From the NCBI RefSeq assembly GCF_014931605.1, contig NZ_CP053382.1, positions 4,426,932-4,490,931 on the forward strand: 64,000 bases of DNA, given 5' to 3'. Both the position numbers and the translations under genes were made by a program. This DNA is from Halomonas sp. MCCC 1A13316 (GTDB taxonomy: Bacteria > Pseudomonadota > Gammaproteobacteria > Pseudomonadales > Halomonadaceae). Within the stretch, counting starts at the first letter, position 1. Each line of letters begins with the position of its first letter. The notes beneath the pieces were generated by a model. The model searched no databases and had not been told where the DNA came from. It worked only from the letters and a program-made list of their open reading frames with translations. Shown here in pieces: positions 43,112 to 52,111 of the stretch.

Positions 43112-44947
43112 ATGATACACAAGAGAGGGGGCGGCGACTCAACCGCCTTGACGATGCTTCCCAGGAACCGTTTGCACAGGAAACTTGCCGTGCCGCGCCT
43201 CTCGCTTCCCAACTTCAGCCTGGAAGGCTTTCGCCGCAAGCTGGCCAGTGTCGATGCGCTGCCCCAGCTGTGTGTACTGGGGGTCGTCTCGGGGCTCGTG
43301 ACGGGGGCCGTGATGGTCGGCTTCCGGCTATTGCTCGGGCTGGGGGGCTTGCTGTTCATGCCGGAAGGCAACCACGAAGCCTTCGAAGGGCTGTCGCCGA
43401 TGGTGCGCTCGAGCCTGCCGCTGATCGCCGTGGTATTGATCGGCATCTTCCTGTGGCGCCAGCCGTCGGCGGCACGCAAGCTGGGCGTCGCTCATGTGAT
43501 AGAGCGTCTTACCTACCACCAGGGCCGCTTCCCCTTGCGCAACTGGATCAACCAGTGGTGGGTCGGTGTGGTAACGGTAGTGGGTGGTCTGTCCGCCGGA
43601 CGCGAGGGGCCGGCAATCCATCTCGGTGCGGCCGCCGCCAGCGGCCTGGGCCAGCAGCTGCGCCTGCCGCACAACAGCCTGCGAGTACTGGTGGCCTGTG
43701 GTACGGCAGCAGGCATTTCGGCATCGTTCAATACCCCGATAGCCGGCGTCATCTTCGCCATGGAAGTGGTGATGATGGAATACACTATCGCCGGCTTCAT
43801 GCCGGTTATCCTGGCCTCTACCATGGGCGCCTTGATGGCCATCCTGGTATACGGTTCGGAACCGGCCATTCAGGTACCCAGCGTCAGCCTGGGTTCGCTG
43901 ATGAATCTGCCCTGGCTCGTGATCACGGCGCTGTTCATCGGGCTGCTGGGCGGCCTGTTCATTCATGTAGCGAGAAGCGAACGCATCAGTGGCCTGCCGG
44001 TGGTGCTGCGCCTGGCGTTGGTGGCGCTGGTCACGGCGGCGGTGGCGTGGTGGTATCCCGACGTGCAGGGCATCGGCTACGACAGCCTGGATGCTTCGCT
44101 GGCGGGAAATCTGACCGTCGACGTACTGCTGGCGCTGGTGATAGCCAAGCTGCTGCTGACGGCAATCACCGTGGCCAGCGGTATTCCCATCGGTATCATC
44201 GGCCCGGTGCTGGTGGTCGGCGCCGCAGCCGGAGCGTTGGCCGACCTGGTGGGGGCGTGGTTATTTCCCCAACTGGGCGTGGAGCCAGGCTTCTACGCCA
44301 TGCTCGGCATGGCGGCGATGATGGGAGCGGTCCTGCAGGCGCCGTTGGCCGCGCTGATGGCGCTGCTGGAGTTGACTCACAACCCCAACATCATCCTGCC
44401 GGGCATGCTGGCAGTAGTGGTCTCGGGGCTGACGACCCGCCAGCTGTGCCGCTGTGACGGTTTTTTCATCAGCGTGACCCGCCATGGCCTGCACCCGCTG
44501 CAGCAGCCTCTGATGCAGGCGCTTTCGCGGATTTCGGTGCCGGCGGTGATGGAGCGTAGCTTCGTGACGACGCCACGCATGGTGACCCGTGACCAGGCTC
44601 GTACGTTGCTTGCTGCCAAGCCGGTCTGGATCCTGATCCTTCGCTCATCCGGCGACAAACCGACCCTGGCTCTGAAGGCGGCCGACCTGGCCCGGGCGCT
44701 GATCGATGAGCAGGAGCTGGAGGAGATCACCACCGAGGAGGCGCTGATCGACCTTCTCGAGGTACCTGGGCTGCGCCTGGAGATGGTCCCGATCCACCAG
44801 CAGGCGACCCTGTCGGAAGCCTTCGAGCGGCTCAACGACCAGGCGGTCGATGCGCTTTACGTGGAACAGGGCCGGCGCCCGAAGCACAAGCGAATTTCCG
44901 GTATCATAACCCGCGGTTCCATCGAGCGTTACTATTCGCTGAAGTGA
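43112..44947 (+). CDS. CLC-family protein with C-terminal CBS domains
   Basis: A 611-residue membrane protein of the ClC chloride channel/antiporter superfamily. About ten hydrophobic segments lie between residues 50 and 450, and two CBS-like regulatory repeats follow (about 490-605). The gating-glutamate motif GREGPAIHLG is intact. However, the ion-selectivity segment normally GSGIP reads LGVAHV, the GxFxP motif reads GIIGP, and the position equivalent to the proton glutamate of E. coli ClcA (IIEEM) reads AMEVV. So proton coupling is doubtful. The start is uncertain: an ATG 14 codons later is also possible. hemJ follows after 47 bases. Confidence 0.88.
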   Translation: MIHKRGGGDSTALTMLPRNRLHRKLAVPRLSLPNFSLEGFRRKLASVDALPQLCVLGVVSGLVTGAVMVGFRLLLGLGGLLFMPEGNHEAFEGLSPMVRSSLPLIAVVLIGIFLWRQPSAARKLGVAHVIERLTYHQGRFPLRNWINQWWVGVVTVVGGLSAGREGPAIHLGAAAASGLGQQLRLPHNSLRVLVACGTAAGISASFNTPIAGVIFAMEVVMMEYTIAGFMPVILASTMGALMAILVYGSEPAIQVPSVSLGSLMNLPWLVITALFIGLLGGLFIHVARSERISGLPVVLRLALVALVTAAVAWWYPDVQGIGYDSLDASLAGNLTVDVLLALVIAKLLLTAITVASGIPIGIIGPVLVVGAAAGALADLVGAWLFPQLGVEPGFYAMLGMAAMMGAVLQAPLAALMALLELTHNPNIILPGMLAVVVSGLTTRQLCRCDGFFISVTRHGLHPLQQPLMQALSRISVPAVMERSFVTTPRMVTRDQARTLLAAKPVWILILRSSGDKPTLALKAADLARALIDEQELEEITTEEALIDLLEVPGLRLEMVPIHQQATLSEAFERLNDQAVDALYVEQGRRPKHKRISGIITRGSIERYYSLK

Positions 44948-44994
44948 TGTATTGACGAAAACCCCATGTCGGCGGTGTTCTCCGAGGAGACTGA

Positions 44995-45426
44995 ATGTAT
45001 CTCTGGATCAAGGCTCTGCATATCGTGGCCGTCGTTACCTGGTTCGCGGCACTGTTCTACCTGCCGCGCCTGTACGTCTACCACGCCATGGCACGCGACA
45101 AGGGCGAGCAGCAGGCCATCGACTATTTCCGCGTGATGGAGCGCAAGCTCTACCGCGGCATCATGACGCCGTCGATGATTGCCGTGATCGTTCTGGGCGG
45201 TTGGCTGCTATACCTCATGCCCCAATGGCTCGGCATGGGCTGGTTGCATGCCAAGTTGGCACTGGTGTTGCTGTTGGTGATTTACCACCATGCCTGTCTA
45301 GTCTATCTCAAGCAGTTCGCTGCGGGCCGCTGTCGGCGTACCCATGTCTTCTTCCGCTGGTTCAATGAATTGCCGGTTATTGCGCTGCTCGCCATCGTGA
45401 TCCTGGTCGTACTCAAGCCGTTCTGA
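44995..45426 (+). CDS. hemJ: HemJ-type protoporphyrinogen IX oxidase
   Basis: HemJ oxidises protoporphyrinogen IX in the inner membrane, the penultimate step of heme synthesis in many gammaproteobacteria. The 143-residue protein has four hydrophobic helices. The heme-ligand histidine region is present: [31 protein letters not shown], then [21 protein letters not shown] and [27 protein letters not shown] site precedes the ATG. It lies directly ahead of the hemL reading frame, consistent with a heme cluster. Confidence 0.92.
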   Translation: MYLWIKALHIVAVVTWFAALFYLPRLYVYHAMARDKGEQQAIDYFRVMERKLYRGIMTPSMIAVIVLGGWLLYLMPQWLGMGWLHAKLALVLLLVIYHHACLVYLKQFAAGRCRRTHVFFRWFNELPVIALLAIVILVVLKPF

Positions 45427-45428
45427 CC

Positions 45429-47699
45429 ATGCCGAGCCATATGAATCGACAATCCCCGGTCGTGCTGGTGCTGGCCGGCCACGATCCGACTGGCGGGGCG
45501 GGACTCATCGCTGACAGTGAAGCGATCGCCGCCTGTGGCGGCTGGGCCATGACGGTACCGACGTCCCTGACGGTGCAGGACAGCCACGATGTGCAGCGTG
45601 TGGAGCCGGTACCCGCGGATCTGATCCGCGACATGGCGGGTCAGCTTGCCACGTTTCGCCCGGCGGCGATCAAGATCGGGCTATTGGCCAGTCACGAGGC
45701 GCTCGAGGCCGTGGTGGATATCGTCAAGGCGCACCCGCAGGTGCCGGTGGTGGCTGATCCGGTGCTCAAGGCCGGAGGAGGAAAAGAGTTATCCACAGCG
45801 ACTTTGGTCGATGCCTTTTGTTCCCGCCTGCTTCCTCTTGTGGATATTCTGACTCCCAATCGTCTCGAGCTGGTGCGCCTTGCCGGGCCGCAGGCCCAGG
45901 ATGACCAGACGCGAGTCCAGCGGTTGCTGTCGCTCGGCTGTCGCGCCGTGTTGGTGACCGGTAGCGACGATCCAGAAACCGGCGTACCTGATGATCAGGT
46001 CGAACTGGTTCTTTACGACGGAAGCGAACGCTTCGCCTGGCGCTGGCCGCGGCTGGCGGGCAGTTTTCACGGTTCGGGCTGCACTCTGGCTGCCGCTCTG
46101 GCGGCGCGGCTTGCCGCTGATGAATCACTGCGCTCTGCCTGCGAGCAGGCCCAGCAATTTACCTGGCGGGCCTTGGCCAATGCCTGGCAGCCGGGCAATG
46201 GCCAGGCGCTACCGCGACGTACGGTTTTTCAGGATATCCAGTGCCATCCATTGCAGGACGTGACCCAACCCAATGGCATGAGCGAAAATCAGCGCATCCT
46301 TAACAGTGACTCCAATGTTATCCAAGAAGTTATCCACAGGCCGGGTGAGGCAACCCCGGCTTTTCCCATGACGGGGTCAAACCATTTTCGAGACAGCAAT
46401 GAGGCTGACATGACTACTTCCGCAACGCTCTTCGAACAGGCCTGCCGCCACATTCCCGGCGGTGTCAATTCTCCCGTGCGTGCCTTCAAGGGGCTTCATC
46501 GGCCCCCGGTGTTCATCGAGCGAGCCCAAGGGGCCTACCTGTTCGACGTGGAAGGTAAGCGCTACGTCGACTATGTCGGCTCCTGGGGGCCGATGATCAC
46601 CGGTCACGCCGATCCGGATGTGCTCGGTGCGGTGCGCGAGCGACTCGACAATGGGCTCTCCTTCGGCACGCCGACCGCCATCGAAACCACAATGGCCGAC
46701 CTTATCTGCGAGATGATTCCGTCGATCGATATGGTGCGCATGGTCAACTCGGGTACCGAGGCCACCATGTCCGCGATTCGGCTGGCGCGGGGCTTCACCG
46801 GACGCGACAAGATCGTCAAGTTCGAGGGCAACTATCACGGCCACTCCGACTCGCTGCTGGTCAAGGCCGGTTCCGGTGCACTGACCCATGGCGAGCCCAG
46901 CTCACCTGGCGTTCCGGCCTCCCTGGCCGAGCACACCATTACGCTGGCCTACAACGATATCGATGCGGTGGAGGCCTGCTTCGAGGAGATAGGCAACGAG
47001 GTTGCCTGCATCATAGTCGAGCCGGTTGCCGGCAACATGAACTGCATTCCGCCGCTGCCCGGCTTCCACGAGACCCTGCGCCGGGTTTGCACCGAGTACG
47101 GTAGTGTGCTGATCTTTGATGAAGTGATGACCGGTTTTCGCGTCGCTTTGGGCGGTGCCCAGGCTCACTTCGGCATCGAGCCCGATCTGACCTGCCTGGG
47201 CAAGATCGTCGGTGGTGGCATGCCGGTGGGCGCCTTCGGCGGCAAGCGCGAGATCATGGAAATGATCTCGCCGCTGGGGCCGGTCTACCAGGCGGGCACG
47301 CTCGCGGGTAACCCGCTGGCCATGGCGGCAGGCATCGCCCTGCTGACCAAGCTGCGCGAACCCGGTTTCCACGATGCCCTGGCTCAGCGTGTGGAAACGC
47401 TATGTCACGGATTGCAGGAGCGCGCCGATGCTGCAGGCATCGACATGATCACCCAGCGCGTTGGTGGCATGTTCGGATTGTTCTTCACCGGGCAGTCCCG
47501 GGTCGACAACTTTGCCCAGGCCACTGCCTGCGATGCCGATGCATTCCGTCGCTTTTTTGCGGCGATGCTGGATGAAGGTGTCTATCTGGCGCCCTCGGCC
47601 TATGAGGCGGGCTTCATGTCCAGCGCTCATACGCCGGAAGACATTCAATTGACGCTGGATGCCGCCGAGAAGGCTTTCGCTCAGGTGCACCAGTCTTGA
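45429..47699 (+). CDS. ThiD-HemL in-frame fusion reading frame
   Basis: The frame that starts as ThiD (hydroxymethylpyrimidine phosphate kinase) has no stop codon and runs straight through into HemL, giving 756 residues. The kinase part (1-265) has [42 protein letters not shown] and the anion-hole [20 protein letters not shown] linker of about 60 polar residues follows, then the complete aminotransferase. ThiD makes HMP-diphosphate for thiamine; HemL makes aminolevulinate. In Pseudomonas thiD, thiE and hemL are separate neighbours, and thiE is missing here. The ThiD product must be the fusion unless the frame is broken by sequencing error. Confidence 0.8.
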   Translation: MPSHMNRQSPVVLVLAGHDPTGGAGLIADSEAIAACGGWAMTVPTSLTVQDSHDVQRVEPVPADLIRDMAGQLATFRPAAIKIGLLASHEALEAVVDIVKAHPQVPVVADPVLKAGGGKELSTATLVDAFCSRLLPLVDILTPNRLELVRLAGPQAQDDQTRVQRLLSLGCRAVLVTGSDDPETGVPDDQVELVLYDGSERFAWRWPRLAGSFHGSGCTLAAALAARLAADESLRSACEQAQQFTWRALANAWQPGNGQALPRRTVFQDIQCHPLQDVTQPNGMSENQRILNSDSNVIQEVIHRPGEATPAFPMTGSNHFRDSNEADMTTSATLFEQACRHIPGGVNSPVRAFKGLHRPPVFIERAQGAYLFDVEGKRYVDYVGSWGPMITGHADPDVLGAVRERLDNGLSFGTPTAIETTMADLICEMIPSIDMVRMVNSGTEATMSAIRLARGFTGRDKIVKFEGNYHGHSDSLLVKAGSGALTHGEPSSPGVPASLAEHTITLAYNDIDAVEACFEEIGNEVACIIVEPVAGNMNCIPPLPGFHETLRRVCTEYGSVLIFDEVMTGFRVALGGAQAHFGIEPDLTCLGKIVGGGMPVGAFGGKREIMEMISPLGPVYQAGTLAGNPLAMAAGIALLTKLREPGFHDALAQRVETLCHGLQERADAAGIDMITQRVGGMFGLFFTGQSRVDNFAQATACDADAFRRFFAAMLDEGVYLAPSAYEAGFMSSAHTPEDIQLTLDAAEKAFAQVHQS
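46410..47699 (+). CDS. hemL: glutamate-1-semialdehyde 2,1-aminomutase
   Basis: HemL is the PLP enzyme that converts glutamate-1-semialdehyde to 5-aminolevulinate. From this internal ATG it has 429 residues, the usual length. The start [28 protein letters not shown] fits the family. [37 protein letters not shown] holds the PLP phosphate site, [10 protein letters not shown] the PLP aspartate, and [17 protein letters not shown] the Schiff-base lysine. A tgagg stretch six bases upstream could start separate translation. A stand-alone HemL and the fusion may both be made. Confidence 0.93.
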   Translation: MTTSATLFEQACRHIPGGVNSPVRAFKGLHRPPVFIERAQGAYLFDVEGKRYVDYVGSWGPMITGHADPDVLGAVRERLDNGLSFGTPTAIETTMADLICEMIPSIDMVRMVNSGTEATMSAIRLARGFTGRDKIVKFEGNYHGHSDSLLVKAGSGALTHGEPSSPGVPASLAEHTITLAYNDIDAVEACFEEIGNEVACIIVEPVAGNMNCIPPLPGFHETLRRVCTEYGSVLIFDEVMTGFRVALGGAQAHFGIEPDLTCLGKIVGGGMPVGAFGGKREIMEMISPLGPVYQAGTLAGNPLAMAAGIALLTKLREPGFHDALAQRVETLCHGLQERADAAGIDMITQRVGGMFGLFFTGQSRVDNFAQATACDADAFRRFFAAMLDEGVYLAPSAYEAGFMSSAHTPEDIQLTLDAAEKAFAQVHQS

Positions 47700-47727
47700 C
47701 GAGGCGCCACTGCCACAAGGAATGAAT

Positions 47728-48972
47728 ATGGATGCCACCTCAGCGAACTGCCAGACGTCTCCATCCACTGCTCTCGGTCTGGATGAATTGATCGATTCGC
47801 TGGTGGCTTCCCATCGTACGATTGTCGATGACCTTCCCTACGTAGGTTCGTCCTGTTGCCTGGCAGCAACCCGTTCATTGGTTGAGGATGAGGTGAAGCA
47901 GCTCGACGCTCGTCTGACAGGCGAGGAGGACCGGCGACGCCTGCACGGGCTGAAAGAGTGGTTGGAACAAGAGCTGGTACGACTCGAGCCGTGGTTCCAC
48001 GAGCGTGGCGAACCTCGCCCAAGCTGGGTCGTCGGTCGCCAGGCCATGTCGCTGTTCGATCGGCAGCGCCTGATCATGTCCAATGCCCTCGATCTGGAGG
48101 CATCGGATCCGTTGGCCAAGCGCTGCCTCGACTCGGGCTTCGATCTGGTCTCGCTGCTGGTGGGGCTTTATGTCCGCGATGAAACCCGGCTGGCCCACTA
48201 TGCGTTCGATCGCTATTTACGGCTATCGGGGGACTACTCCCTCTCACGTCTCGTTTCCGTGTTTGCGGTTTGTCGCTCGCTCGCGGGGGCCCGCCGAGCA
48301 CTGCAGCGCTGGGAATCGGGTCGCGGCACGGCGTTTCACCTGGCCGAGATCATGACGGAGTGTCGGCGTTACCTCGAACTGGCCGAGTGGGTTTCCAACT
48401 TCCGTTTTCCTCCGCTTATCATCGGTGTCGGTGTATCGGGCAGCGGCAAGAGCCGCTTCATGGCTGAAATCGTCGAGCGGCTGGGTGCCGTGAGGCTGTG
48501 TTCGGATGCCGAGCGGCGGCGACTTTTCGGACTTTCTCCACAAGCAGTAGAGACGATACCTGCTGTGGATATCTTCAGCCCGGAAACCACCGAGCGTACC
48601 TACCAGCGCCTGGCCAGCCTGGCCGGACTTCTGCTGAATGGCGGCATCCCTACCTGCATCGATGCCACCTGCCTGACACGTGCCCAACGCCAATTGTTGC
48701 GACAGCAAGGTGAGGCACGCGGCTTGCCAGTACTTTTCGTCAGCTTCGAAGCCGATGACGAAACTCTCAGGGCACGCATCGCCAAGCGCGCCAGCCGCCA
48801 GGGGGGCGACCCGGCAACGAGCCTTGAGGTACTCAACCGGCAATTGGCCTCGTATGAGGATTTCAGCGACGAGGAGCGTCAGCATCTGCTGCACCTCGAT
48901 ACCACCGCCGAGCATGTCGGTGATACCTTGGCGATGCTGGTAGAGAAACGGATAAGGCTGAGTTATAGCTGA
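47728..48972 (+). CDS. P-loop kinase with degenerate aminoglycoside phosphotransferase-like half
   Basis: A 414-residue protein whose C-terminal half (about 240-400) is a zeta-toxin/AAA_33-type P-loop kinase. It has Walker A GVGVSGSGKSRFMAEIVERLGAVRLCSDAERRRLFGL, then SPETTERTYQRLASLAGLLLNGGIPTCIDATCLTRAQR. This is the ATP-binding half of the bifunctional COG2187 family. The N-terminal half retains the helical framework (LEQELVRLEPWF, DLVSLLVGLYVRDETRLAHYAFDRYLRLSGDY) but the catalytic HGDLHxxN loop is absent, replaced by SWVVGRQAMSLFDRQ. The ATG has AAGGA six bases upstream. It sits between hemL and the curli region; its substrate is unknown. Confidence 0.75.
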   Translation: MDATSANCQTSPSTALGLDELIDSLVASHRTIVDDLPYVGSSCCLAATRSLVEDEVKQLDARLTGEEDRRRLHGLKEWLEQELVRLEPWFHERGEPRPSWVVGRQAMSLFDRQRLIMSNALDLEASDPLAKRCLDSGFDLVSLLVGLYVRDETRLAHYAFDRYLRLSGDYSLSRLVSVFAVCRSLAGARRALQRWESGRGTAFHLAEIMTECRRYLELAEWVSNFRFPPLIIGVGVSGSGKSRFMAEIVERLGAVRLCSDAERRRLFGLSPQAVETIPAVDIFSPETTERTYQRLASLAGLLLNGGIPTCIDATCLTRAQRQLLRQQGEARGLPVLFVSFEADDETLRARIAKRASRQGGDPATSLEVLNRQLASYEDFSDEERQHLLHLDTTAEHVGDTLAMLVEKRIRLSYS

Positions 48973-48979
48973 GGCTGCA

Positions 48980-49354
48980 ATGAGACAATTGCTCATCACC
49001 TTGCTGGTTGCCTGTATCGGAATGAGCGACCTCGCAGCGGGCGACCGCTCCACATCGCGGGGAGTCGTAAAACCTATGGACGACAGCGCCTCAAATGTCA
49101 TTGACATTGTATTTGATGGTGAGCCGGGCACACGTTTCGTGGCGACGCTGAAAATCCATCGAGAGGATGTGATAGAGAAGCATGAGTTGGCGGAAATTGT
49201 TCCTAGCGAGCATCGGTATCGAGGCGAGGCGCTGGAAGCCAGCGTGCGACAGCTGACGGAGGGAAGCCTGACGGTAGAGGTTCGCAAAGGCGGAAACGTC
49301 AGTCGCTCGAGTTCGCGTGGCGAGAATAGCCAGCTAAGCTTGCAAATCAGGTAA
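48980..49354 (+). CDS. small secreted protein beside curli genes, unrecognised
   Basis: A 124-residue protein with a Sec signal peptide (MRQLLITLLVACIGMSDLAAG) and a mature part of about 100 residues that looks all-beta: alternating short strands such as VIDIVFDGEPGTRFVATLKIHRED, EALEASVRQLTEGSLTVEVRKGG and SQLSLQIR. Size, export and position beside csgA invite comparison with the curli chaperones CsgC and CsgH. However, the CsgC Cys-x-Cys motif is missing and the sequence similarity is not convincing. It begins eight bases after the P-loop kinase gene and shares its operon. A 13-bp hairpin terminator follows, facing csgA from the other side. Confidence 0.6.
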   Translation: MRQLLITLLVACIGMSDLAAGDRSTSRGVVKPMDDSASNVIDIVFDGEPGTRFVATLKIHREDVIEKHELAEIVPSEHRYRGEALEASVRQLTEGSLTVEVRKGGNVSRSSSRGENSQLSLQIR

Positions 49355-49391
49355 GAACGCGCCTCTTTGCCCTTTTCCTCTAATCTGAAAG

Positions 49392-49421
49392 AAAGGGCCT
49401 GCCAAAGGTGGCAGGCCCTTT
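49392..49421. terminator. bidirectional terminator between secreted protein gene and csgA
   Basis: A perfect 13-base-pair stem aaagggcctgcca / tggcaggcccttt with an aagg loop lies between the two convergent genes. T-rich or T-containing flanks lie on both sides, so it should stop transcripts in both directions. Confidence 0.85.
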
Positions 49422-49431
49422 TTCTGCAGGC

Positions 49432-50397
49432 TTAGTTCTGGTGAACGTAAGCCGTGTTGCCCCCGCCCACTTGGGTGGTAACGGCGGAGTTGTTGACGCC
49501 CATCTGTACATGTGTGGCACTGTTGCTGGCCAAGCTAGCCAGCCCACCGAAGAAACCCGGCAACGCCGACTGACTGATGGACGAATCATGGCCCAGACCC
49601 GTCTGGGAGGAATATGCCACATCGTTAAAGCCGCTCTGCATCACGTCGGATGTATTGTAACGGCCGTTTTGGGTGATGACGGCATCGTTGTTATAGCGGC
49701 TTTGTTCCACCGTCGCCGTATTATATTTCCCATTCTGTTCGATGTCGGAGTCGTTTTTCAGCCCACTCTGGCGCACCATCGCCTTGTTCAGTGTGCCGTC
49801 CTGATCAATGGAAGAGTCGTTGAAGCTTCCGCTCTGGTCAACATCGGCGTAATTGTAGTCGCCGGATTGAGTAATGTCGGAGGAAAGCTTGGTGCCCTCC
49901 TGGTTCACCAGCGCGAAATTCTTGTCTTCCCACTGAACGACGTCAGAGTCGTTGAAGCTGCCGCTCTGGTTGACCTCGGCAAAGTTTCTCCAGCCATTTT
50001 GGTAAGAGGTGGCATTGTTCTTAACCCCTTCCTGGTCAACCTGAAGAGCGTTCCGGCTACCGTACTGCTGGCTTTCAGAAGAATTGTACGCTCCGGATTG
50101 AGCCAGGTTAGCGCTGTTCGTTGTCCCGTGCTGCAGGGCATTGGCGCGATTTCCCACACCCTCCTGATCGATGGCTGATTCGTTATAGCCCTCCCACCCT
50201 TTTTGGAGTACGGTTGCGTCATTGTAGGCGCCCGTTTGTGTGACGTCAGAGATGTTGCTTCCTGCGCCTTGGGTGAGTTGTGTCACACTTGTATTATTGT
50301 TGATGCCTTCTTGGTCGATATATGACTCATTCTGGTTTGCCAGAGCCGTACCTGAGAAGGCGATAGCCGCTGCCATGATTGTCATCTTGAACTTCAT
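49432..50397 (-). CDS. csgA: major curlin subunit, long repeat form
   Basis: CsgA is the secreted amyloid subunit of curli fibres. The 321-residue protein has a signal peptide (MKFKMTIMAAAIAFSGTALA). Twelve or thirteen imperfect repeats of about 22 residues follow, with the curlin pattern N-x5-Q-x-G-x2-N-x5-Q, for example SFNDSSIDQDG and NTATVEQSRYNNDAV. E. coli CsgA has five repeats in about 130 residues, so this is more than twice as long. It lies 167 bases after csgB on the same strand, as in the csgBA operon. Repeat 12 is partly interrupted by LPGFFGGLASLASNS. Confidence 0.92.
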   Translation of the reverse strand: MKFKMTIMAAAIAFSGTALANQNESYIDQEGINNNTSVTQLTQGAGSNISDVTQTGAYNDATVLQKGWEGYNESAIDQEGVGNRANALQHGTTNSANLAQSGAYNSSESQQYGSRNALQVDQEGVKNNATSYQNGWRNFAEVNQSGSFNDSDVVQWEDKNFALVNQEGTKLSSDITQSGDYNYADVDQSGSFNDSSIDQDGTLNKAMVRQSGLKNDSDIEQNGKYNTATVEQSRYNNDAVITQNGRYNTSDVMQSGFNDVAYSSQTGLGHDSSISQSALPGFFGGLASLASNSATHVQMGVNNSAVTTQVGGGNTAYVHQN

Positions 50398-50564
50398 CTT
50401 TATTCCCTCTCGTTGAGATCCCTGGGTAAGCCTCTGCTGCCAGGGTGGGGTTCGACAGCGATAGCTTGGCTATCACTCCCGTTTGCCACTTCCGGTTTAA
50501 GCGCTTTTTTCCTTTTTATTGCTCATGCTTCCTGCATCTTTACCACGAACCTGGAACGGCAGCG

Positions 50565-51053
50565 TTAATAACGGTAGATATGAACGGCTGCCTGCCCCCG
50601 TGAGAACTGTGTAATGGTGATGGGGCTGGTGCGCTGGCTTCCCAACTGGTGGATCTCGGCGCTGCCGTGTACGCCATGCTGATTGATGGTGGCCTCCTTG
50701 CCGTATCCGGCCTGCACGATTTCAGCATCATGTCCGTAACCCTTCTGCAGAATTGAAGCTTCCAGTTGAGCGCCGGACTGCACTATCCGAGCCTCATGAC
50801 CCGCCCCCATTTGCCTTGCATTGGCTGCATTGGCCGAGCCCAGCTGCATGATCTGGGCGTTGTTATCAATACCGCTCTGAATAATGCTGGAATCGTTACC
50901 GTAGCCAGCCTGGTATACAGTGGCATTTTGGCGATGCAAGACTCCCGCCGGCTCAGGACCGAGTTCCGAACTCGACATGAGATCGGTCGCCATGGTGGCG
51001 TTTGCCAGCAGAGCCATTCCTATCGCAAAAAGAACAAACCCGTATTTTCTCAT
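50565..51053 (-). CDS. csgB: minor curlin subunit / nucleator CsgB
   Basis: CsgB nucleates CsgA polymerisation on the outer surface. The 162-residue protein has a signal peptide (VLFAIGMALLANATMA) and four to five curlin repeats such as NATVYQAGYGNDSSIIQSG and NNAQIMQLGSANAANARQMG. The last repeat is basic and aromatic (TITQFSRGQAAVHIYRY), recalling the membrane-associated fifth repeat of E. coli CsgB. The upstream gap holds an A/T-rich tract (51136-51159) where a CsgD-type regulator could bind. Confidence 0.9.
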   Translation of the reverse strand: MRKYGFVLFAIGMALLANATMATDLMSSSELGPEPAGVLHRQNATVYQAGYGNDSSIIQSGIDNNAQIMQLGSANAANARQMGAGHEARIVQSGAQLEASILQKGYGHDAEIVQAGYGKEATINQHGVHGSAEIHQLGSQRTSPITITQFSRGQAAVHIYRY

Positions 51054-51225
51054 GGCAACTTACTCTGTGCTTTTACGTTCTGTAACAGTATCGTCTTGCG
51101 GGAGAAGACCTTCCATAATTCGTATGTCTTAATTTCAGTATTATTTTTTTAGCACCCATAGGGTCTCCGCAAGAATGACTCTTCTCGTTTTAAATTCAAA
51201 ATTACTGTTCTTCAATGCGTAAAAA

Positions 51226-51250
51226 AGGCGCCAATGTTTTTGGCGCCTTG
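51226..51250 (-). terminator. intrinsic terminator of the csgDEFG operon
   Basis: A 10-base-pair stem aaggcgccaa / ttggcgcctt with loop aaaca (minus strand) is followed by TTTT. It lies 14 bases beyond the csgG stop and separates that operon from csgB. Confidence 0.88.
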
Positions 51251-51263
51251 AAATAGAAGGGTT

Positions 51264-52100
51264 TCATAGCATCGGCGGAGAGGATTCCCGGTAAGCCATG
51301 AGTATCTTGTGATCACGATCTGCAGCGTTGGCAAGATTCCAAAGCCCTCGGTCGACTCCCTGGGTGACGAGATGAATGACGGCGGATTCGATTGCCGACA
51401 TTACGGCCATCTGGACCGGTTCATTGTGTGTATAACCTGCCTCGGCTTCCAGCAGACGGCGGAAGCTGACGAAACGATAGACACCAGCACGAACCTCGTA
51501 TGAGTAGACCGTCTTGCTGGTGGTAACGTTAGCCAGAACTTCACCGGTGGCGATATCCACGGCGCGGAGGTTGACGGTAACCTGATCGACCTGATATTGA
51601 CCGGACGATCCGATGCCGAAGTACTCTGCCCCCACGCCGCCCGTCTTCATGTTGGAGTCGTAGGCGATGATTCCCCCTTCCATCAGGATGCGTGCCGCGT
51701 TCAGCGAGCCCAGTTCTTGTTCGCGTCCGTTTCTCTCCAGGTTGGCCCGTATGATGCGGCGCTCGGTGAGTAGATTCTGCAGCCCTACACGCTCCAGGGG
51801 TACGAACCAGCCCGAGTCCGCCAGAGCGGAACTCAGCATGGCGGCGCCACCTTGCGTCACTGCCGTCGAAAAGGTACTGGCGGGCTGAGGACGGTACTGA
51901 CCAGTCTGATCCCTGAAATCATAGACGGCCGTGAATATCGGGGCTGCCGGGCGTGGCAGGCTTGTCAAGTCGTAATACGTACCGGCACGTGGGGCCAGGG
52001 TAGCCGGCGCTCCCTCCAGTCCTTCGGGAGAAGTGACCATGCCGACGCATCCGCCAAGGAAGATCAGTCCTGACATGAAACCGATTCTTAGTGCTTTCAT
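51264..52100 (-). CDS. csgG: curli secretion channel lipoprotein
   Basis: CsgG is the outer-membrane nonameric pore that exports curlin subunits. The 278-residue product matches the usual 277. It has a lipoprotein signal with Cys18 in FLGGCVGM, followed by LTSLPRPAAPIFTAVYDFRDQTGQYRP (the constriction-loop region with the conserved Tyr/Asn/Phe motif nearby), WFVPLERVGLQNLLTERRIIR, and IMEGGII-like ILMEGGIIAYDSNMKTGGVGAEYFGIG. The membrane beta strands GQYQVDQVTVNLRAVDIATGEVL follow. The ATG is 11 bases after csgF. Confidence 0.97.
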   Translation of the reverse strand: MKALRIGFMSGLIFLGGCVGMVTSPEGLEGAPATLAPRAGTYYDLTSLPRPAAPIFTAVYDFRDQTGQYRPQPASTFSTAVTQGGAAMLSSALADSGWFVPLERVGLQNLLTERRIIRANLERNGREQELGSLNAARILMEGGIIAYDSNMKTGGVGAEYFGIGSSGQYQVDQVTVNLRAVDIATGEVLANVTTSKTVYSYEVRAGVYRFVSFRRLLEAEAGYTHNEPVQMAVMSAIESAVIHLVTQGVDRGLWNLANAADRDHKILMAYRESSPPML

Positions 52101-52111
52101 GTTCGAGCCCC

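Noticed and set aside
49408..50178. Rightward open frame of 256 codons opposite csgA
   Set aside because: Its repeats simply mirror the curlin repeats; the csgA strand has signal peptide, ribosome site and family pattern.
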